NCBI RefSeq assembly: GCF_030551875.1
Contig: NZ_JAUOZU010000009.1
Location: 175,620-239,619 of the forward strand
Reading direction: 5' to 3'
Length of the DNA: 64,000 nt
DNA from: Fluviirhizobium alvei
GTDB lineage: Bacteria; Pseudomonadota; Alphaproteobacteria; Rhizobiales; Rhizobiaceae
This document shows positions 1 through 10,124 of this stretch, one piece after another. How positions within the stretch are numbered: position 1 is the stretch's first letter; the number at the start of each line of letters is the position of its first letter. A model generated the notes under the pieces. The model was not told where the DNA came from, searched no databases, and worked only from the letters and a program-made list of their open reading frames with translations. The translations under genes were made by a program, and so were the position numbers.

Positions 1-40
1 CTGCCGTGAGTCCTTCGCGCCTTGGATGGGCTTCATCCGC

Positions 41-2395
41 TCAGAACAGGAACATATCTTTGGCCAGATCGGCGATCGCGAAATTGCGAATGATGAGGAC
101 AGAGCCGTCGTCGGCATCGATACTCACATGGCCGCCGATGTCGCTCACATGGTGCTTGAGCAGATCCTTGTAATTGCTGATGCCGATCGCCCCTGAGAGA
201 TCAATCATATCGCCCTCGCCGGGATGGAAATCAGTAACGACATCGCGGCCATATTTCTCATCGAGCACGAAAATGTCGGCGCCGGCGCGACCGGTGAGAC
301 GGTCATTGCCTCCATAACCGTCCATGACGTTGGCTCTGGAATCGCCAACGATGATGTCGTTCTTGCGGGTGCCGGTCGTGTCGGGTTGATTTGTCGGTTC
401 CCTGACATCGGTGACCCTTATCGCCAACTCCCGAGTAACCTTGAGATTGCCGCTGTCGATCGCCGTGATCCGCACGGTTACGGAAGCTTCCGCCTCATGA
501 TCAAGCGACACGCCGTTCTTCAGCTTGAGCTGGCTGTTGACCACCGTGAAGCGGGCATCGTCGACCCTGTAGGTGAAAACCGTGTCATCGCGGTCGCGGG
601 CCGCAAGCGTGGCGACGACAGCGCCAGCGACATTTTCGGTGATGCGGAAGCTCTTGCCGCCGACGGGCGTTGCATTGATCCTGGTTGGCGCATCGTTGAC
701 GGCAGTGATGTCCATGTCGAATGACTGGCCGGTAATCGTATTGCCCTGTCCATCCGACACCGAAAAGGAAAATCCATCACTCGATGTTTCGCTGCCATCG
801 TGGCGAAATTTGATGCGTCCGTTGTCGATGTCGTCCTGCGTGAAGGTGTCGCCGAGGCCAAGCTGGGCAGAGTCTTTCAGCAGCTTGCCGTGGTTGGCCG
901 CACTGGTAATCGTATAAACCAGGTTTCCGGCGGTCTGGTCGCTGTCGCTGAAACTGAGTTGAGCGCTGGTGATGGCGCGGCTCCTGCCTTCGGCGATTGT
1001 CAGGCCGGTATTGGCCGACTGGGCCGGTGCCGGTGAGGCCAGATCACCGACACTGAGCACGACATCGTTGCTATCGACACCGCCTTCGTAGGTGATCGTG
1101 AAACGCTTGCCGCCCATGATGAAGGTCGCCCCTTCGGCAAGATTGTCGAAAGTTCCGGAAACGGCGTTGCCGCCCATATTGTCGATGATGGTGAAGCTGT
1201 CACCCGTGGATGGTGTATAGTTCCTGAGCAGGCTGAGGTCGAGCTCGCCTGCGAGCGCGATATCGCCGTCGACCTTGACCTGGTCATAGCTGCCGCTCGC
1301 CGTGCCGGCTATCTCGATTTCAAGCACACCGTCCGCACCGAAGCCGAGATTGCCGGTGGTCAGTGCGCCGCGGCCGATGCCAGGCCCGAGAATGCCTTCT
1401 ACAGTCACCGCGCCAACGATTCCTGTGCCGCCCAGTGTGGCGTCTGTCTCGACAGAGACCGCTGTGTTGGCCAATGTTCCGTTGACCAGGAGCTGGCCGG
1501 AACTGGCCGTCCAGGTCTGCACGGAACTGTTCGTACCGGTCAGCGTCCAGGTTGCAGTGCCTTCCGAGCCCAGTGTCTCGAAATTGAAGATCTTCGACAT
1601 GTCGAAGGAGCCGCTCGTATTTCCGCTCAGTCGAAGTGTATCCGTGCCGCCGCCAAAGATCTCACCATGGACGGTACCACCCTGGATATCGAGAAGGTTG
1701 GTGCCGGCTTCGAAATAGACTGCGTTGGCGCGGATTCCCGAAGCACTGAAACCGCCGGCAATCGAACCGCCCGCGGCAAGCGTCACCGAGATGTTCTGAC
1801 CGAAAATTCCTTCTCCACCAAGGCCGTTGGTGCCGCTCGCGCTCGCTCCTGTTCCTCCCTTGCCGCCGTTACCACCGGCCACGGTTCCGGAAACGGTAAA
1901 AGAGACGGCGGCACTGCCGACGACATAGAGCCCTATGCCGCCACGTCCACCGCCTCCGCCATACCAAAGCTCCGATGTCCCGCCAGCCCCGCCATCGCCG
2001 CCCAGGACGCTCGACGAAAGGGTGCCGAGATTGCCCGTGCCCTCCAGAATGGCGCCATAGCCGCCGCCACCACCACCACCCCCGTCCCCGCTGTCAACAG
2101 ACTGCGACGGGTTCGTGATGCCGGCTCCACCGGCCCCGCCGTTAGACCCCTGCGTCAGACCCGCCGGCAAGGCAGTGCCCTTGTAGCCGTGAACGCCACC
2201 GGTGCCGCCATCGCCGCCATACAGAGATGTCGCCGTTCCCCCGGCACCGCCGACCAGCCAGCCCGCGCCGCCACCGCCGCCTGAATAGTAGACGCTTGCG
2301 CCAGCACCACCGTTGCCGAAGGGATTGTTGGTGCCGCCTGTCCCGGGGTAGAGGGCAAAAGGACTCCCAGTGCCGCCGCCTATGATATCTGCCAT
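41..2395 (-). CDS. Glycine-rich cadherin-like/RTX secreted protein
   Basis: A 784-residue protein with no N-terminal signal peptide. Residues about 1-230 are extremely glycine-rich, followed by a region resembling autotransporter-type beta-helix repeats (about 230-440). Two cadherin-like segments follow (about 455-570 and 575-665; note the DxxAPT and LDHEAEA-type motifs). A short RTX block near residue 690 (GGNDRLTGRAGADIF, then DVVTDFHPGEGD) and a C-terminus ending in hydrophobic FLF complete it. This architecture is typical of calcium-binding proteins exported by type I secretion in one step using an uncleaved C-terminal signal; the function is probably surface adhesion or matrix. The ATG start is supported by a GGAGGAG ribosome binding site about 9 bases upstream. 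No type I secretion ABC transporter gene is visible in the window. Export route and function are inferred from architecture. Confidence 0.8.
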   Translation of the reverse strand: MADIIGGGTGSPFALYPGTGGTNNPFGNGGAGASVYYSGGGGGAGWLVGGAGGTATSLYGGDGGTGGVHGYKGTALPAGLTQGSNGGAGGAGITNPSQSVDSGDGGGGGGGGYGAILEGTGNLGTLSSSVLGGDGGAGGTSELWYGGGGGRGGIGLYVVGSAAVSFTVSGTVAGGNGGKGGTGASASGTNGLGGEGIFGQNISVTLAAGGSIAGGFSASGIRANAVYFEAGTNLLDIQGGTVHGEIFGGGTDTLRLSGNTSGSFDMSKIFNFETLGSEGTATWTLTGTNSSVQTWTASSGQLLVNGTLANTAVSVETDATLGGTGIVGAVTVEGILGPGIGRGALTTGNLGFGADGVLEIEIAGTASGSYDQVKVDGDIALAGELDLSLLRNYTPSTGDSFTIIDNMGGNAVSGTFDNLAEGATFIMGGKRFTITYEGGVDSNDVVLSVGDLASPAPAQSANTGLTIAEGRSRAITSAQLSFSDSDQTAGNLVYTITSAANHGKLLKDSAQLGLGDTFTQDDIDNGRIKFRHDGSETSSDGFSFSVSDGQGNTITGQSFDMDITAVNDAPTRINATPVGGKSFRITENVAGAVVATLAARDRDDTVFTYRVDDARFTVVNSQLKLKNGVSLDHEAEASVTVRITAIDSGNLKVTRELAIRVTDVREPTNQPDTTGTRKNDIIVGDSRANVMDGYGGNDRLTGRAGADIFVLDEKYGRDVVTDFHPGEGDMIDLSGAIGISNYKDLLKHHVSDIGGHVSIDADDGSVLIIRNFAIADLAKDMFLF

Positions 2396-2641
2396 GGAAA
2401 CGCACTCCTCCCAATGTTGCCAACGTGGCGCGCCATAAAGGATTGGTCGCCGCGAGACCCTGCGTAGAGTGTCAACAAATTATGCGAAAATTGACGAAAT
2501 GCAACCTGTCGATGCGTTCGGGCAGGTCGGCGAACCAGTCTGCCGGACCCGGAGAGGTTCAAGTAAAATTATGTCTTGAAGAAGCGGTGCCCGCCTGCCG
2601 GTCGAGCGCGCTATCCAGAGCGGCTCGATACCATTGGAAGG
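2396..2641. other. Intergenic, upstream of the glycine-rich RTX gene
   Basis: About 250 bases between the start of the minus-strand RTX gene and the trmB fragment. It must carry the RTX gene promoter. I see no convincing coding sequence or strong hairpin in it. The triple direct repeat found upstream of the other two RTX-like genes is not present here. Confidence 0.5.
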
Positions 2642-2955
2642 TCATTTTTTCCGGAAGGTCAGGTAGGCCGAGCTTCGCCCCTCGCGCTTTGCCTTGGCCT
2701 CATAGCGCGTGCTCGGCCAGCCCTATAGGGTGTCAGCCAGTCAGACGCGTTGCGGGCGAGCCATTCGAAACCACCGTGACGCTCCACGTGCTGAAGCGTC
2801 CAGTTGACATAGGTGTCGATGTCGGAAGCAAAGCAGAACAGGCCGCCCGGCTTCAGGACGCGATGAAAGCGCGAAAGATTGACGTCGGAAACAAACCGAC
2901 GCTTCCAGTGTTTCCGCTTCGGCCATGGATCGGGGTAAAGCAGGTCGATCTGGTC
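2642..2955 (-). pseudogene. Duplicated 3' fragment of trmB
   Basis: Positions 2658-2955 match 3696-3994 (the 3' part of trmB) with one substitution and one single-base deletion that I can see by direct comparison. The deletion, near 2721-2725 (one T missing in a CCCTTATA context), shifts the reading frame, so the copy cannot encode an intact TrmB C-terminus. The last codons before the stop at 2642-2644 are diverged from trmB (Lys instead of Val as last residue) but still in trmB-like sense, so the fragment includes a genuine but different trmB end. It lacks the N-terminal half and is not expected to be functional. It lies on the far side of the DUF4291 gene from intact trmB, in direct orientation. 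Confidence 0.9.
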
Positions 2956-3035
2956 CGGAATGTAAGCGATGGCAAGGTCTACCGGGCCGTCTTGCTTGCT
3001 GGACAAATCCCTGCCTGCATCCTATAAGGGAGACA

Positions 3036-3662
3036 ATGAGAAAAACAATTTCTACAAACAGCGACGTTACCACCTACCAGATTCGCGCGGTTTATGACAA
3101 CGAGACCATTCGCGTCTATCAGGCCTATTCCCACGAGATTGCCAATACAGCGATCGCCAATGGCACCTTCGTCAGTCCCCCTTTCAGCCTGACGCGGATG
3201 ACATGGGTCAAGCCTTCCTTCCTCTGGATGATGTATAGATGCGGATGGGCGCAGAAAGACAGCGGCCAGGCGCGCGTACTTGCGATCGATATGTCACGAA
3301 CCGGGTTCGACTGGGCGCTCGAGCATGCCTGCCTGAGCGCATGTCCTGCCCATGTCGCTCCAGAGGACTGGCGCCGCCGCAAGGATGCGTCGCCGGTTGT
3401 AGTGCAATGGGATCCGGAAAAGGATATTTTCCTGAAGCCGCTTGCCTATCGCTCCGTTCAGATCGGGATCGGCGCAAGCGCGGTCAAATCATATGTTCAG
3501 GATTGGATCAGGACGATCACCGACATCACGCCTCTGGCTAAGGAGATGGACCAACTCGTGAAAGCCGGACGCGTCGATGATGCGCTTGAGATGCTGCCGG
3601 ACGAAAGGCCTTATCCGGCAAAACTCGATCATATCCTGCCGGTCGCTCCCCGTATCGACTAG
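3036..3662 (+). CDS. DUF4291 family protein
   Basis: A 208-residue protein recognised as DUF4291 by its opening segment (IRAVYDNETIRVYQAY) and the following WVKPSFLWMMYRCGW motif, both hallmark stretches of that family. The biochemical function is not established to my knowledge. I chose the ATG at 3036 because an AAGGGA ribosome binding site sits 5 bases upstream and because family similarity starts a few residues later; the frame is open further upstream but that part overlaps the trmB fragment. The gene sits alone, tail to tail with trmB (17 bases apart), between two copies of the trmB 3' end, so it looks like cargo of an insertion event. It has no signal peptide or membrane segment and is presumably cytoplasmic. 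Confidence 0.85.
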   Translation: MRKTISTNSDVTTYQIRAVYDNETIRVYQAYSHEIANTAIANGTFVSPPFSLTRMTWVKPSFLWMMYRCGWAQKDSGQARVLAIDMSRTGFDWALEHACLSACPAHVAPEDWRRRKDASPVVVQWDPEKDIFLKPLAYRSVQIGIGASAVKSYVQDWIRTITDITPLAKEMDQLVKAGRVDDALEMLPDERPYPAKLDHILPVAPRID

Positions 3663-3679
3663 GGGAGCGGTCAACCAGT

Positions 3680-4398
3680 TCAGACTTTTCTGAACGTCAG
3701 GTAGGCCGAGCTTCGCCCCTCGCGCTTTGCCTTGGCCTCATAGCGCGTGCTCGGCCAGCCCTTATAGGGTGTCAGCCAGTCAGACGCGTTGCGGGCGAGC
3801 CATTCGAAACCACCGTGACGCTCCACATGCTGAAGCGTCCAGTTGACATAGGTGTCGATGTCGGAAGCAAAGCAGAACAGGCCGCCCGGCTTCAGGACGC
3901 GATGAAAGCGCGAAAGATTGACGTCGGAAACAAACCGACGCTTCCAGTGTTTCCGCTTCGGCCATGGATCGGGGTAAAGCAGGTCGATCTGGTCGATCGA
4001 AGCAGCGGGGAGCCAGTCGAGAACTTCGGTCGCATCGTCATCATGGACACGGACATTCTGCAGCCCAGTCTCCTGCACCTTCGCAAGCAGCTTCGCCATC
4101 GAATTGACGAAAGGCTCGACGCCGATGAACCCGGTTCCTGTCTGTTCGGTCGCCCGATGGATCAGATGTTCACCGCCGCCGAAGCCGATTTCGAGCCGCA
4201 TGGCTGTTGCGGGCACCGGGTAAAGGGAGGTGAGATCCGCCGGGGCAGGCTGCGCCAGGTCGAGACGGAGCGTTTCTAGCCCATCCTGCATCAACCGAGA
4301 TTGCTGCTCGCGCAGGGGCTTGCCCTTGCGGCGGCCAAAAAAGGCTTCGGTGGAACGCGACTTGCGCGCTCCATCGGTCTTGCTGTCATTATCGTCCG

Positions 4399-4402
<4 letters not shown>
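3680..4402 (-). CDS. trmB: tRNA (guanine-N7)-methyltransferase
   Basis: A 240-residue protein of the TrmB family, which methylates N7 of G46 in the tRNA variable loop using SAM. The SAM-binding segment ([13 protein letters not shown], about residue 68-80) and the family signature [18 protein letters not shown] (about 138-155) are present, and the length is typical. The start is a GTG that overlaps the metK stop (GTGA), so it is translationally coupled to metK, an apt neighbour because MetK makes the SAM it uses. In rhizobial genomes the gene is usually followed by the rimP-nusA cluster; here it is followed instead by the DUF4291 gene and the duplicated trmB end. Confidence 0.95.
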
Positions 4403-5646
<1,244 letters not shown>

Positions 5647-5768
5647 GCGGGAATTCCCCTCAAAGAAATGGCTGCAAATTCTCTATTCATTTCGTGCGGG
5701 AAATACAAGGTAAGAAAGACATTCGCATATCTTTATATGATGCCGGGGTTTTCCCGTCAAACATCCCG

Positions 5769-5800
5769 AGCCCGCGGCCAAATTGAGGCGTCCGCGGGCT
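5769..5800 (-). terminator. Hairpin in metK leader
   Basis: Inverted repeat with 9-base perfect GC-rich arms (AGCCCGCGG / CCGCGGGCT) and a 14-base loop. It lies between the stop of the small upstream gene (5818) and metK, just after that stop in the direction of transcription. No clean T-run follows, so it could be a weak terminator, attenuator or mRNA-processing hairpin. The assignment is tentative. Confidence 0.45.
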
Positions 5801-5817
5801 TGAAATCTTTGAGAGTT

Positions 5818-6054
5818 TTAGAGGGACTTGCGAATTCGACCGAAGGCCTCGGAGATTTCGTTGCCGAGAATTTTCAGCGCATCACCAACATCGGCAGCGC
5901 TTTTCTGCAGCTCGGCCTGACTCTGGAAATGCTGCCATTTCTGCTGCAGACCTTCCCATTCGTCCTGGGCATCCTTCGATCCGAGATGCGCCTTCAGCTT
6001 GATTTCGTCATAGGTCTGCTTGAGGTCATCGACCAGTTTGCTTACGTCCGCCAT
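5818..6054 (-). CDS. Small conserved hypothetical protein
   Basis: A 78-residue, highly charged, mostly helical protein with no membrane segment or signal peptide. I do not recognise a domain; heptad-like spacing (VSKLVDDLKQTYDEIKLKAHL) suggests a helical bundle or coiled coil. A TTG lies two codons upstream, but the ATG at 6054 has an AAGGAG site 7 bases upstream and is the better start. It sits between the XRE regulator and metK, an arrangement that seems conserved in rhizobial genomes. Function unknown. Confidence 0.75.
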   Translation of the reverse strand: MADVSKLVDDLKQTYDEIKLKAHLGSKDAQDEWEGLQQKWQHFQSQAELQKSAADVGDALKILGNEISEAFGRIRKSL

Positions 6055-6154
6055 CGTCAATCTCCTTTTTCGACGAGATAAATGAGATGTAGGATCGCTG
6101 GCGCTTCGACAACAGTGTCGGCGGATAAAATTTCGACTGGTGATCGTATTTTTA

Positions 6155-6188
6155 CGAAAAAAAACATCGGGCCGAATGGCCCGATGTT
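6155..6188 (-). terminator. Rho-independent terminator of the XRE regulator gene
   Basis: Perfect 11-base stem (AACATCGGGCC / GGCCCGATGTT) with a GAAT/ATTC tetraloop, followed on the minus strand by a run of eight T residues. It lies 25 bases past the stop codon of the regulator at 6214, a textbook intrinsic terminator. Confidence 0.9.
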
Positions 6189-6213
6189 GTGATCACGGAG
6201 GACTGTGATTTGG

Positions 6214-6636
6214 TTATTCGGCTTCGGCGTCTGCCGCCAGTGCCTTGACCAGATCAACGATCTTGCGACGGACCTTCTGGTCGGAAATCTTGACGAACGC
6301 GCGATTGAGCTGCAGTCCTTCGGAGGACGACAGAAAGTCGACCACGTAGTTGGAGCTCGATGCTTCCGCCATGCCGGCCGGCGTATTGGCCGGATTGCCG
6401 TCAGGCGCATCTTCGAAGAAGAAGGAGACCGGAACATTCAGGATGCCGGAGATTGCCTGCAAGCGGCTGGCGCCAACACGATTGGTGCCCTTCTCATACT
6501 TCTGGATCTGCTGGAAGGTGATGCCAAGGCTTTCTCCGAGCTTTTCCTGGCTCATGCCGAGCATGGTACGGCGCAGCCTGATCCGACTTCCGACGTGGAT
6601 GTCAATCGGGTTCGGCTTTTTCTTATTCTCTATCAT
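6214..6636 (-). CDS. praR: XRE-family regulator, PraR/PhrR type
   Basis: A 140-residue helix-turn-helix regulator. The HTH_3 domain spans about residues 10-70 (RIRLRRTMLGMSQEKLGESL then FQQIQKYEKGTNRVGASRL), followed by an acidic C-terminal region. The family is the PraR/PhrR group of rhizobia, reported as a repressor affecting quorum sensing and biofilm genes (R. leguminosarum) and as a stress-induced gene (S. meliloti). The ATG at 6636 is preferred over one 8 codons upstream because an AGGAAAG site lies 4-10 bases before it. It sits between lnt and metK, the standard rhizobial position, and ends in a strong terminator. The symbol is assigned by family and synteny, not by a search. Confidence 0.85.
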   Translation of the reverse strand: MIENKKKPNPIDIHVGSRIRLRRTMLGMSQEKLGESLGITFQQIQKYEKGTNRVGASRLQAISGILNVPVSFFFEDAPDGNPANTPAGMAEASSSNYVVDFLSSSEGLQLNRAFVKISDQKVRRKIVDLVKALAADAEAE

Positions 6637-6783
6637 AACGCTTTCCTGTCGATTGCACATGTCCGGGTGTGGAAGCGCCAGTTAGCGTCACCCAAACGCT
6701 GCGTTGTACACTCATTTCCGGCGGACTTCACTTTAGCGCGTGTTCGCCTGTGCTTTCTACTATGCATTTTTAGGGGTTTTTGG

Positions 6784-8385
6784 TCAATTGCGATTGAAAA
6801 TAAAACTAACGCGGGAGAAAAGCAGTGTCGCAAAAATGAGCAGCTCGATCAACCCGAAGTTAAGAAAGCGAGTTCTTTCATGCAGAATCGGTAAAATTTT
6901 GTGCGGGATTGGACCATCCACGAACCCCTTGACCTGATAATCGAGCCCCTTCAGTAACTCGCCATAAGGATTTATGATCGCGGAAATTCCGCTGTTGGAG
7001 TTCCGAATCAGTCCAACTCCGAATTCGACGGCTCGAATCCGGGCCTGCTGGAAATGTTGGTAGGGTCCAGATGAGTTGCCGAACCAGCCGTCGTTGGTCA
7101 CATTGACGATCGCATCCGCCCTCTCGTTCACATCGCTTGACAGTTCCGGAAAAACGACTTCGTAGCAGATCAGCGGCCAGAGCTTGAGTCCCGCGGGCGT
7201 TGTCAGCAGCTGGCGGTTCGTCGCCGCCGAGTAGCCGCCGGGCATATCGGCTGCGATCGCCGTTAACCCTATCTTGGACCAGAGTGTTTCAAGCGGCAGA
7301 TACTCGCCAAAGGGAACCAGGTGCACTTTGTCGGCGGCACCGATGATCTGTCCCTGGGAGTCGATCATGTAGATAGAGTTGTAGAAGCGCGGATTGTCGA
7401 TCGCATTGTCGCTTTCCACCCGAACGGCACCGGCAATCAGGATCTGGCCGTCCGACAGCGTATCGGCGATCTTTGAAAGCGCGTCGGGATTGCGGGTCAG
7501 AATGAAAGGGATCGATGTTTCGGGCCACAGGATAATATCAGGGACCTTGCCTCCTGCCGGCGGGGGCTCGCGCGTAAGCGCAAGATGCTCTTCGAAAATC
7601 CGGCCTCGCTCGGAATCATTTATCTTTGCGGCCTGGTCGATCATCGGCTGCACGATCCGCACCACCGGTGCCGCGGCAAGCTGGGTGCTTTCCGGTTCGC
7701 GGAAGTTGAGGCGATAGGCCCCGTAGCCGAGATGCGCCCCCAACAGCAGCATGGCGACAATAAACGCCCAGGAACTGCGACGACCGCCGACGAGCAATCC
7801 CGGCGAGGCGAAGATGAAAACCGCGATGACATTCATCAGCAGACTGCCGGTCAGGAACACCGATTGCATCATCAGCGGAAACGGCATCAGGGCCTGACCG
7901 ATCGCATTCCACGGAAAACCCGTTAGGACGAAGCCGCGCAGCCACTCCATGAGGCCGAAAGCCGCTGCCAGCGAAAACAGGCGCAATCCGCCATCGGTCC
8001 AGAACAGGCGTGCCAGCATGGTGGCCAGCCCATAGAAAATCGCGAGATAGGCAGGAAGTCCGAAGATTGCGAGCGGCAGCGCCCAGGCATATTCATCCGC
8101 CTCCACCAGAAGCGCGTTAGCCGTCCACCAGAGGCCTGCAACGAAATAGCCGAGACCGAATGCCCAGCCGACAAGGAAAGCCGGCATGTTGCGGCCGATG
8201 ATGCCGGAGGAGGGATTGCCCACCGCACCTTCCAGCAACCAGAGCAGGACGGAAAAGGAAACGAATGCCGCTATGAAGAGATTGACGGGTGCGAGGGCCA
8301 GGGCAGCAAAGGCGCCGAAGACGAAAGCCAGCCCGAACCTGTACAGGCCCGAACTCAATGTCATATGGGCCGCAATTCGCTCCAT
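6784..8385 (-). CDS. lnt: Apolipoprotein N-acyltransferase
   Basis: A 533-residue inner-membrane enzyme that transfers the third acyl chain from phospholipid to the N-terminal cysteine of lipoproteins. About six membrane segments occupy residues 1-215 and a nitrilase-fold periplasmic domain occupies about 235-500. The catalytic triad is visible: Glu in WPETSIPF, Lys in DKVHLVPFGEY and Cys in LICYEVVFPE. A last membrane segment lies at the C-terminus. The ATG at 8385 has a GAGG site 7 bases upstream. In most rhizobia the upstream neighbours are ybeY and a CBS-domain/hemolysin-like gene; here manC lies divergently upstream instead. Confidence 0.97.
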   Translation of the reverse strand: MERIAAHMTLSSGLYRFGLAFVFGAFAALALAPVNLFIAAFVSFSVLLWLLEGAVGNPSSGIIGRNMPAFLVGWAFGLGYFVAGLWWTANALLVEADEYAWALPLAIFGLPAYLAIFYGLATMLARLFWTDGGLRLFSLAAAFGLMEWLRGFVLTGFPWNAIGQALMPFPLMMQSVFLTGSLLMNVIAVFIFASPGLLVGGRRSSWAFIVAMLLLGAHLGYGAYRLNFREPESTQLAAAPVVRIVQPMIDQAAKINDSERGRIFEEHLALTREPPPAGGKVPDIILWPETSIPFILTRNPDALSKIADTLSDGQILIAGAVRVESDNAIDNPRFYNSIYMIDSQGQIIGAADKVHLVPFGEYLPLETLWSKIGLTAIAADMPGGYSAATNRQLLTTPAGLKLWPLICYEVVFPELSSDVNERADAIVNVTNDGWFGNSSGPYQHFQQARIRAVEFGVGLIRNSNSGISAIINPYGELLKGLDYQVKGFVDGPIPHKILPILHERTRFLNFGLIELLIFATLLFSRVSFIFNRN

Positions 8386-8639
8386 AAAACCGCCTCACAA
8401 TACCGCGAATCATCAATTCGCCAGTTTTGCAGGATTTTAGCGATTTTGTCGCGACTGCAGCGCATGTGGCGGCTCATTGAGTGACAATTAACGCTAGCGC
8501 GAGATTTCCTGCTGCTGGTCCGGCAATTTAGCTGCGGATTAACGACCAGCAAGGCAGGTGTGGTGTAATGGACCTGGCATTGGAATGTGCCAGAATGGGG
8601 AATAGCCGCACGATCGGTCTGTCCCGAATTGAGGAGCAT
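8386..8639. other. Divergent intergenic region, lnt / manC
   Basis: About 250 bases separating the starts of lnt (minus) and manC (plus). It must contain both promoters. I see no strong hairpin, EcfG motif or coding sequence in it, although the manC frame stays open back to 8568. Confidence 0.5.
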
Positions 8640-10067
8640 ATGATGACAAGCAACCTGATCGTTCCTGTGATCCTGGCCGGAGGCAAGGGAACACGACTTT
8701 GGCCGATGTCGAGGTCGCAACGCCCCAAGCAGTTCCTGGCGCTCACCGGCGATCTCAGCCTGTTTCAGATGACCTTGAAGAGGCTCTCTGACCCCAGCCG
8801 TTATGCCAAGCCCATCGTGGTCACCAACTCCGACTATCGCTTCCTCGTCGCCGAACAGGCGCAGGAAGCCGGCGTCGAACTGGCCGATGTGGTTCTGGAA
8901 CCGGTGGCCCGCAACACGGCTGCTGCAATAGCAGCAGCAACGATCATTGCGGCCAAGGACGGCCCGGCGCTCGTTCACATCCTGGCATCGGATCACAATA
9001 TCGTGGTCGATGAGGCCTATATCACCGCCATCGATACAGCAGCTGCCGCTGCGCGTGCAGGCCGGCTCGTTACCTTCGGCATCACGCCGACGTCTCCAGC
9101 CACCGGCTTCGGCTATGTCGAGGCGGGTGCGCGCGAGGAAACCGGTGCCCATCAGGTCAAGCGCTTTGTGGAAAAGCCGGATGAAGATCGCGCCAAGGCG
9201 ATGATCGAAAGCGGCAATTTCTACTGGAACTCGGGCATGTTCCTGTTCGATTCCACCGTCTTTCTCGACGAGTGCAAGGCGCTGGCGCCGGATGTGCTGG
9301 CTGCAGCCGAAGCGGCCGTGAAGGCAGCCCGTGAGGATCTCGATTTCATTCGTCTGGGCGAAAAGGAATTCGCGGCCTCGCCGAACATTTCGGTCGATTA
9401 TGCGATCTTCGAAAAGACCTCGCTGGCCTCGGTGGTTCCGTCGCCGATCCGCTGGTCCGATCTCGGTGCCTGGGACGCTGTCTGGAAGGAAAGTGCTGCC
9501 GATGAGGCCGGAAACGTCACGCGCGGTCCGGTCGATCTCTTCAACACCACCAAATCCATGGTCGTGTCGGAAAGCATGCATGTCGCCGTCAACGGTCTCG
9601 ACGATGCGGTCGTGATCGCCACCGAAGATGCGATCTATGTCGGCAAGCTATCGGACGCGCAGGATGTCGGTCGTGTGGTCAAGGAGATGATGCGCAACCC
9701 GGCCACCATGAAGCTCACGGAAGAACATCGCACGAGCTACCGGCCCTGGGGTGGATACTCGTCTGTTCTGGTCGGCGAGCGTTTCCAGGTCAAACGGCTG
9801 TTCGTCAAGCCGGGCAAGCGCCTGTCGCTGCAGAAACATCACCACCGGTCGGAACACTGGATCGTCGTGCGCGGTACCGCCGAAGTCCAGATCGGCGACA
9901 AGACCCAGATGCTGCGGGAAAATGAATCGGTCTATATCCCGCAGGGCGAGGTGCATCGCCTGTCCAATCCTGGCAAAATCCTGCTCGAACTCGTGGAAGT
10001 GCAGACCGGCTCCTATCTCGGCGAAGACGATATCATTCGCCTTGAAGATACGTTCGGCCGTACCTGA
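8640..10067 (+). CDS. manC: Mannose-1-phosphate guanylyltransferase / mannose-6-phosphate isomerase
   Basis: A 475-residue bifunctional enzyme. The N-terminal nucleotidyltransferase domain begins with the GTP-binding signature LAGGKGTRLWPMSR (residues 12-25) and extends to about 290. The C-terminal type II phosphomannose isomerase cupin (about 345-470) has PWGGYSSVL and the metal-binding run QKHHHRSEHW. It supplies GDP-mannose for exopolysaccharide, LPS or glycan synthesis (rhizobial homologues are called NoeJ or ManC). Two tandem ATGs (8640 and 8643) follow a GAGGAG site; the second has the better spacing. Transcription ends at the terminator at 10091. Confidence 0.95.
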   Translation: MMTSNLIVPVILAGGKGTRLWPMSRSQRPKQFLALTGDLSLFQMTLKRLSDPSRYAKPIVVTNSDYRFLVAEQAQEAGVELADVVLEPVARNTAAAIAAATIIAAKDGPALVHILASDHNIVVDEAYITAIDTAAAAARAGRLVTFGITPTSPATGFGYVEAGAREETGAHQVKRFVEKPDEDRAKAMIESGNFYWNSGMFLFDSTVFLDECKALAPDVLAAAEAAVKAAREDLDFIRLGEKEFAASPNISVDYAIFEKTSLASVVPSPIRWSDLGAWDAVWKESAADEAGNVTRGPVDLFNTTKSMVVSESMHVAVNGLDDAVVIATEDAIYVGKLSDAQDVGRVVKEMMRNPATMKLTEEHRTSYRPWGGYSSVLVGERFQVKRLFVKPGKRLSLQKHHHRSEHWIVVRGTAEVQIGDKTQMLRENESVYIPQGEVHRLSNPGKILLELVEVQTGSYLGEDDIIRLEDTFGRT

Positions 10068-10090
10068 CCGGGCGACAACCGAAAAAGAGT

Positions 10091-10122
10091 CCGGCGGAGT
10101 GCTTGCTCCGCCGGCCTTTTTG
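10091..10122. terminator. Bidirectional intrinsic terminator between manC and ppk2
   Basis: Perfect 9-base stem CCGGCGGAG / CTCCGCCGG with a 6-base loop, a T-rich tract on the plus strand after it and an A-tract before it (AAAAAGA), so it can serve both convergent genes. Confidence 0.9.
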
Positions 10123-10124
10123 TT

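Noticed and set aside
5647..5817. SAM-responsive riboswitch in the metK leader
   Set aside because: I could not reconcile the leader with the pseudoknot or core sequences of SAM-I, SAM-II or SAM-V classes by eye. A covariance-model scan would decide.
8361..9581. Minus-strand 406-codon frame opposite manC
   Set aside because: It overlaps the conserved manC nucleotidyltransferase domain and the start of lnt; the product has no recognisable domain and no translation signals.
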